In this document: piece by piece, positions 6,751 to 8,605 of the stretch
Position numbering within the stretch: position 1 is the first letter of the stretch
Layout: each line of letters starts with the position of its first letter
Origin: an uncultured Dialister sp.
GTDB lineage: Bacteria > Bacillota > Negativicutes > Veillonellales > Dialisteraceae
NCBI GenBank assembly: GCA_900545785.1
Contig: URAA01000063.1
Span: forward strand, 1 to 8,605
DNA: 8,605 nt
Direction of reading: 5' to 3'
Translations under genes and position numbers: made by a program
Notes under the pieces: model-generated
Told to the model about the DNA's origin: nothing
What the model saw: the letters and a program-made list of their open reading frames with translations, nothing else
Databases searched by the model: none

Positions 6751-7161
6751 TTGTTGAATTTGATAATAAAAAAAATGCCCGAAAGGGAGCAATTTTGGGA
6801 AGTATTCAGATTTCTTCTTGTCGGCGGAGGATGTTTCATTCTTGAATATGTACTGCTTTACAGTCTGACGGAATTTGCCGGTGTTCCTTATCTGATTTCT
6901 TCTGCTGCTGCATTTACAATATCCCTGATTGTTAATTATATTCTTTGTGTGACCGTAGTATTTCACGGCGGAACCCGTACGAGAACGGAAATGATACTGT
7001 TTATGGCAACTTCGGTGGCGGGACTTTTTATCAATCAGGTAAGTATGTGGTTTTTTGTAGAAATCGCAGGACTTTGGTATATGTTTGCAAAAGTCATTGC
7101 CAGTGCAATTGTCATGATTTGGAATTATTTTACGAAAAGATACATATTAAGAGGAAAATAA
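6751..7161 (+). CDS. GtrA family membrane protein
   Basis: A 136-aa integral membrane protein with four predicted helices (about 20-40, 46-71, 80-104 and 109-127). It shows the family's typical features: FRFLLVGG opening the first helix, NY at residues 62-63 in the second, and WNYFTKRYIL near the C terminus followed by a basic tail. GtrA proteins are thought to move or help use polyprenyl-phosphate-linked sugars across the inner membrane for O-antigen, teichoic acid or arabinogalactan decoration. The start is TTG at 6751 (6754 is equally possible). It stands 76 nt after the helical exported protein with no terminator between, so it is probably the last gene of the unit. No glycosyltransferase partner is adjacent on this strand, but an ArnT-like one lies convergently beyond 7934. 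Confidence 0.88.
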   Translation: MLNLIIKKMPEREQFWEVFRFLLVGGGCFILEYVLLYSLTEFAGVPYLISSAAAFTISLIVNYILCVTVVFHGGTRTRTEMILFMATSVAGLFINQVSMWFFVEIAGLWYMFAKVIASAIVMIWNYFTKRYILRGK

Positions 7162-7180
7162 AAAGCTTGCAGTTCAAAAT

Positions 7181-7233
7181 AAAACGACCCTTTATGGTCA
7201 GGTTCGAAAAATCTGACTTTAAAGGGCCGTTTT
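7181..7233. terminator. Bidirectional terminator between convergent genes
   Basis: A 21-bp inverted repeat with three mismatches (7181-7201 with 7213-7233) carries an A/T-rich run on both sides, so it can end transcription from the + strand GtrA gene and from the - strand glycosylase gene. The stop codon of the - strand gene (7234-7236) directly abuts it. Confidence 0.88.
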
Positions 7234-7941
7234 TTATTTGAATGAAAGAGCATTGTTCAGACCGGCGCGAAATATGTTGGCGCCGCCATTGGCAGGATGG
7301 CGCAGGCCGATGGCAGAAATTTTTGCTTCTGCCAGAGTAAGTTCGCTCTTTTTACCGATAGCGAAAAGAGGAAGATTTCCCGTCAATTTCATAAGCATTC
7401 TTGTATAGGAAAGACCGACTGCCAGTTCTTTATCGTCAGGAGTTCTGTTGGAAAGAAGATTTCCTTTTTTATAAGGATGAAAAGGGAAAATATTCCATAA
7501 AATAAATTCTTCCGGAGAAAGACCGGCATCCAGGCAGGCCGACCAGACGATCGTATCTGTCGGTTCATTAAACCCGTCTGTTTTTTGTTTTTCTTTTTCT
7601 ATGAAAAGGCTGTCGGAGCGGCTGGTGCGTAAACCTTGTTTCCCTAAAATCATTTGAGAATTTACCTTGGGATGTTTATTTAAAATCATTCTTTCACAAG
7701 TCATGGCAATCCCCGTAAAATGACCGCCCTGATATCCGCAGGCTTCGGCGACAAGAAGAATCTTTGCCGTTTTTAAACGACGGGACAAGTAAGAAAATAA
7801 TTGTTCTTGCCGGATGGAAGGGGCATTTTCTACCTCATAGTCGGGGTTAAAATCCCGCCATGGATTAAATACTGGTTCACCCCGAAATTCTGCCAAGGAA
7901 AAAATGAAATCTTTTAATTTTTCAGAAGTATATTCAGTCAT
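7234..7941 (-). CDS. Uracil-DNA glycosylase superfamily protein
   Basis: A 235-aa cytoplasmic protein. The loop at residues 65-84 (AEACGYQGGHFTGIAMTCER) resembles the GEAPGYRGxxFSG motif of a UDG-superfamily group, although the usual Pro is Cys here. WNIFPFHP at 149-156 and HPANGGANIFRAGL from 215 fit the remaining substrate-pocket and minor-groove loops. Members excise uracil or related damaged bases from DNA; activity of this group is inferred from the fold, not shown by the sequence. It overlaps the preceding glycosyltransferase gene by 8 nt, and a weak GGTGG site lies 6 nt before its ATG, so translation is probably coupled. The two functions look unrelated, so the pairing may simply reflect compact packing. 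Confidence 0.8.
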   Translation of the reverse strand: MTEYTSEKLKDFIFSLAEFRGEPVFNPWRDFNPDYEVENAPSIRQEQLFSYLSRRLKTAKILLVAEACGYQGGHFTGIAMTCERMILNKHPKVNSQMILGKQGLRTSRSDSLFIEKEKQKTDGFNEPTDTIVWSACLDAGLSPEEFILWNIFPFHPYKKGNLLSNRTPDDKELAVGLSYTRMLMKLTGNLPLFAIGKKSELTLAEAKISAIGLRHPANGGANIFRAGLNNALSFK

Positions 7942-8605
7942 GAGGTGCCACCATTTTGAAAATCGTACCGCTGTTGAATTCCATTTCGGCGGTGAAAAGA
8001 TTTGACAATGACCATTCGGACATTTTATTTAAATTGCTTTTAGAAACATACATGTAAACAGGGCCTTTCATCTTTTGATTTTTGAAATCTTCTTCGGTCA
8101 TGGAAGGCATGGCATATTTATCGTTCCACCGAGAATCTCTCTTTTTCTCATTAGGAAGGACGGGGATCAATCTTGTGGCAGTTTCACCGGTATAGTAAGA
8201 AAAAGAAGCAGGGTAAGATCTGAAAAAGTAGTGTTTGCCCGGCAAATTATGCATATATTCCGCCATATCTACAGTCGATCGGCTACTGAGGTAAATCGGG
8301 AGTCCCGACATGATAACAACCAGAAGAGAAGATGCGGTCACCGTAGATATAATGGTAAGACGGATATGAGCATTTTTATTCCATCTGAATAATAAAGCCC
8401 AGACAGCATAGGCAAAAGCAATATAGAAAACCCACCATTGTGCATCGGGGATAAAAAAGGTTCCTGCCAAGAGTACGGATAAAAGGAGAAAGAAAGGGAT
8501 TGTGGCGGCAAGTCCGGGAATTTTTTCCCCGTCAGAAACTTTAGGGGCTGCAAAAGAGGCTAATATAGCAGCCGGTGCCATGGCAATATAAGTATAAGTG
8601 ATGTA
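7934..8605 (-). CDS. ArnT-like membrane glycosyltransferase, C-terminal part (5' partial)
   Basis: The frame is open to the right edge (residues YITYTYIA precede the first visible Met at 8581), so the N-terminal GT catalytic loops are outside the window. The visible 223 residues hold three or four hydrophobic helices (around FFLLLSVLLAGTFF, WWVFYIAFAYAVWALL and IRLTIISTVTASSLLVVIM), then a soluble domain of about 110 residues with HYFFRSYPASFSYYTGETATRLIP. This matches the C-terminal periplasmic domain of ArnT/PMT-type transferases, which move a sugar from a polyprenyl phosphate to lipid A or another envelope acceptor. The acceptor here is unknown. It is transcribed leftward into the glycosylase gene. 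Confidence 0.75.
   Translation of the reverse strand, partial: YITYTYIAMAPAAILASFAAPKVSDGEKIPGLAATIPFFLLLSVLLAGTFFIPDAQWWVFYIAFAYAVWALLFRWNKNAHIRLTIISTVTASSLLVVIMSGLPIYLSSRSTVDMAEYMHNLPGKHYFFRSYPASFSYYTGETATRLIPVLPNEKKRDSRWNDKYAMPSMTEEDFKNQKMKGPVYMYVSKSNLNKMSEWSLSNLFTAEMEFNSGTIFKMVAPHD

Noticed and set aside
6460..6966. 168-codon - strand frame across the helical protein and GtrA genes
   Set aside because: It spans two well-supported + strand genes and their spacer and has no domain pattern.

Overview
The window looks like a chromosomal segment of a diderm, low-to-moderate GC Firmicute of the Negativicutes (Dialister/Veillonella-like). The reasons are type V autotransporters with an outer-membrane beta-barrel, strong Gram-positive-style Shine-Dalgarno sites and AT-rich sigma-A-like promoters. 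The genus is an inference and no marker gene fixes it.

Left part (1-4958): two autotransporter genes lie in tandem on the + strand. Only the last 281 codons of the first are in the window, namely its translocator barrel. The second is complete (1347-4844, 1165 aa): signal peptide, long beta-helical passenger with 23-residue repeats, autochaperone-like segment, helical linker and barrel. The two genes share a perfect direct repeat of at least 954 bp (1-954 and 3999-4952, offset 3998). It covers the whole barrel, the stop codon, 108 bp of 3' noncoding DNA and most of the terminator hairpin. The repeat is still identical where the window begins, so its left end is not seen. This is the most striking structure here: it implies recent duplication or ongoing gene conversion, and a deletable or rearrangeable surface-protein locus.

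Middle part (4959-7233): an extended -10 promoter leads into three + strand genes. They are a uroporphyrinogen-decarboxylase-fold protein that is not a standard HemE and has an H-x-H variant of the metal motif, a small exported helical protein of unknown function, and a GtrA-family membrane protein starting at TTG. A long hairpin at 7181-7233 can stop transcription from both sides.

Right part (7234-8605, - strand): the C-terminal part of an ArnT-like membrane glycosyltransferase enters from the right edge. It overlaps by 8 nt a uracil-DNA-glycosylase-superfamily gene that runs up to the shared terminator. GtrA and ArnT-like proteins both work with polyprenyl-phosphate sugars, so a cell-envelope sugar role links the two convergent sides. 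No RNA genes, CRISPR arrays, transposases or phage genes were seen.
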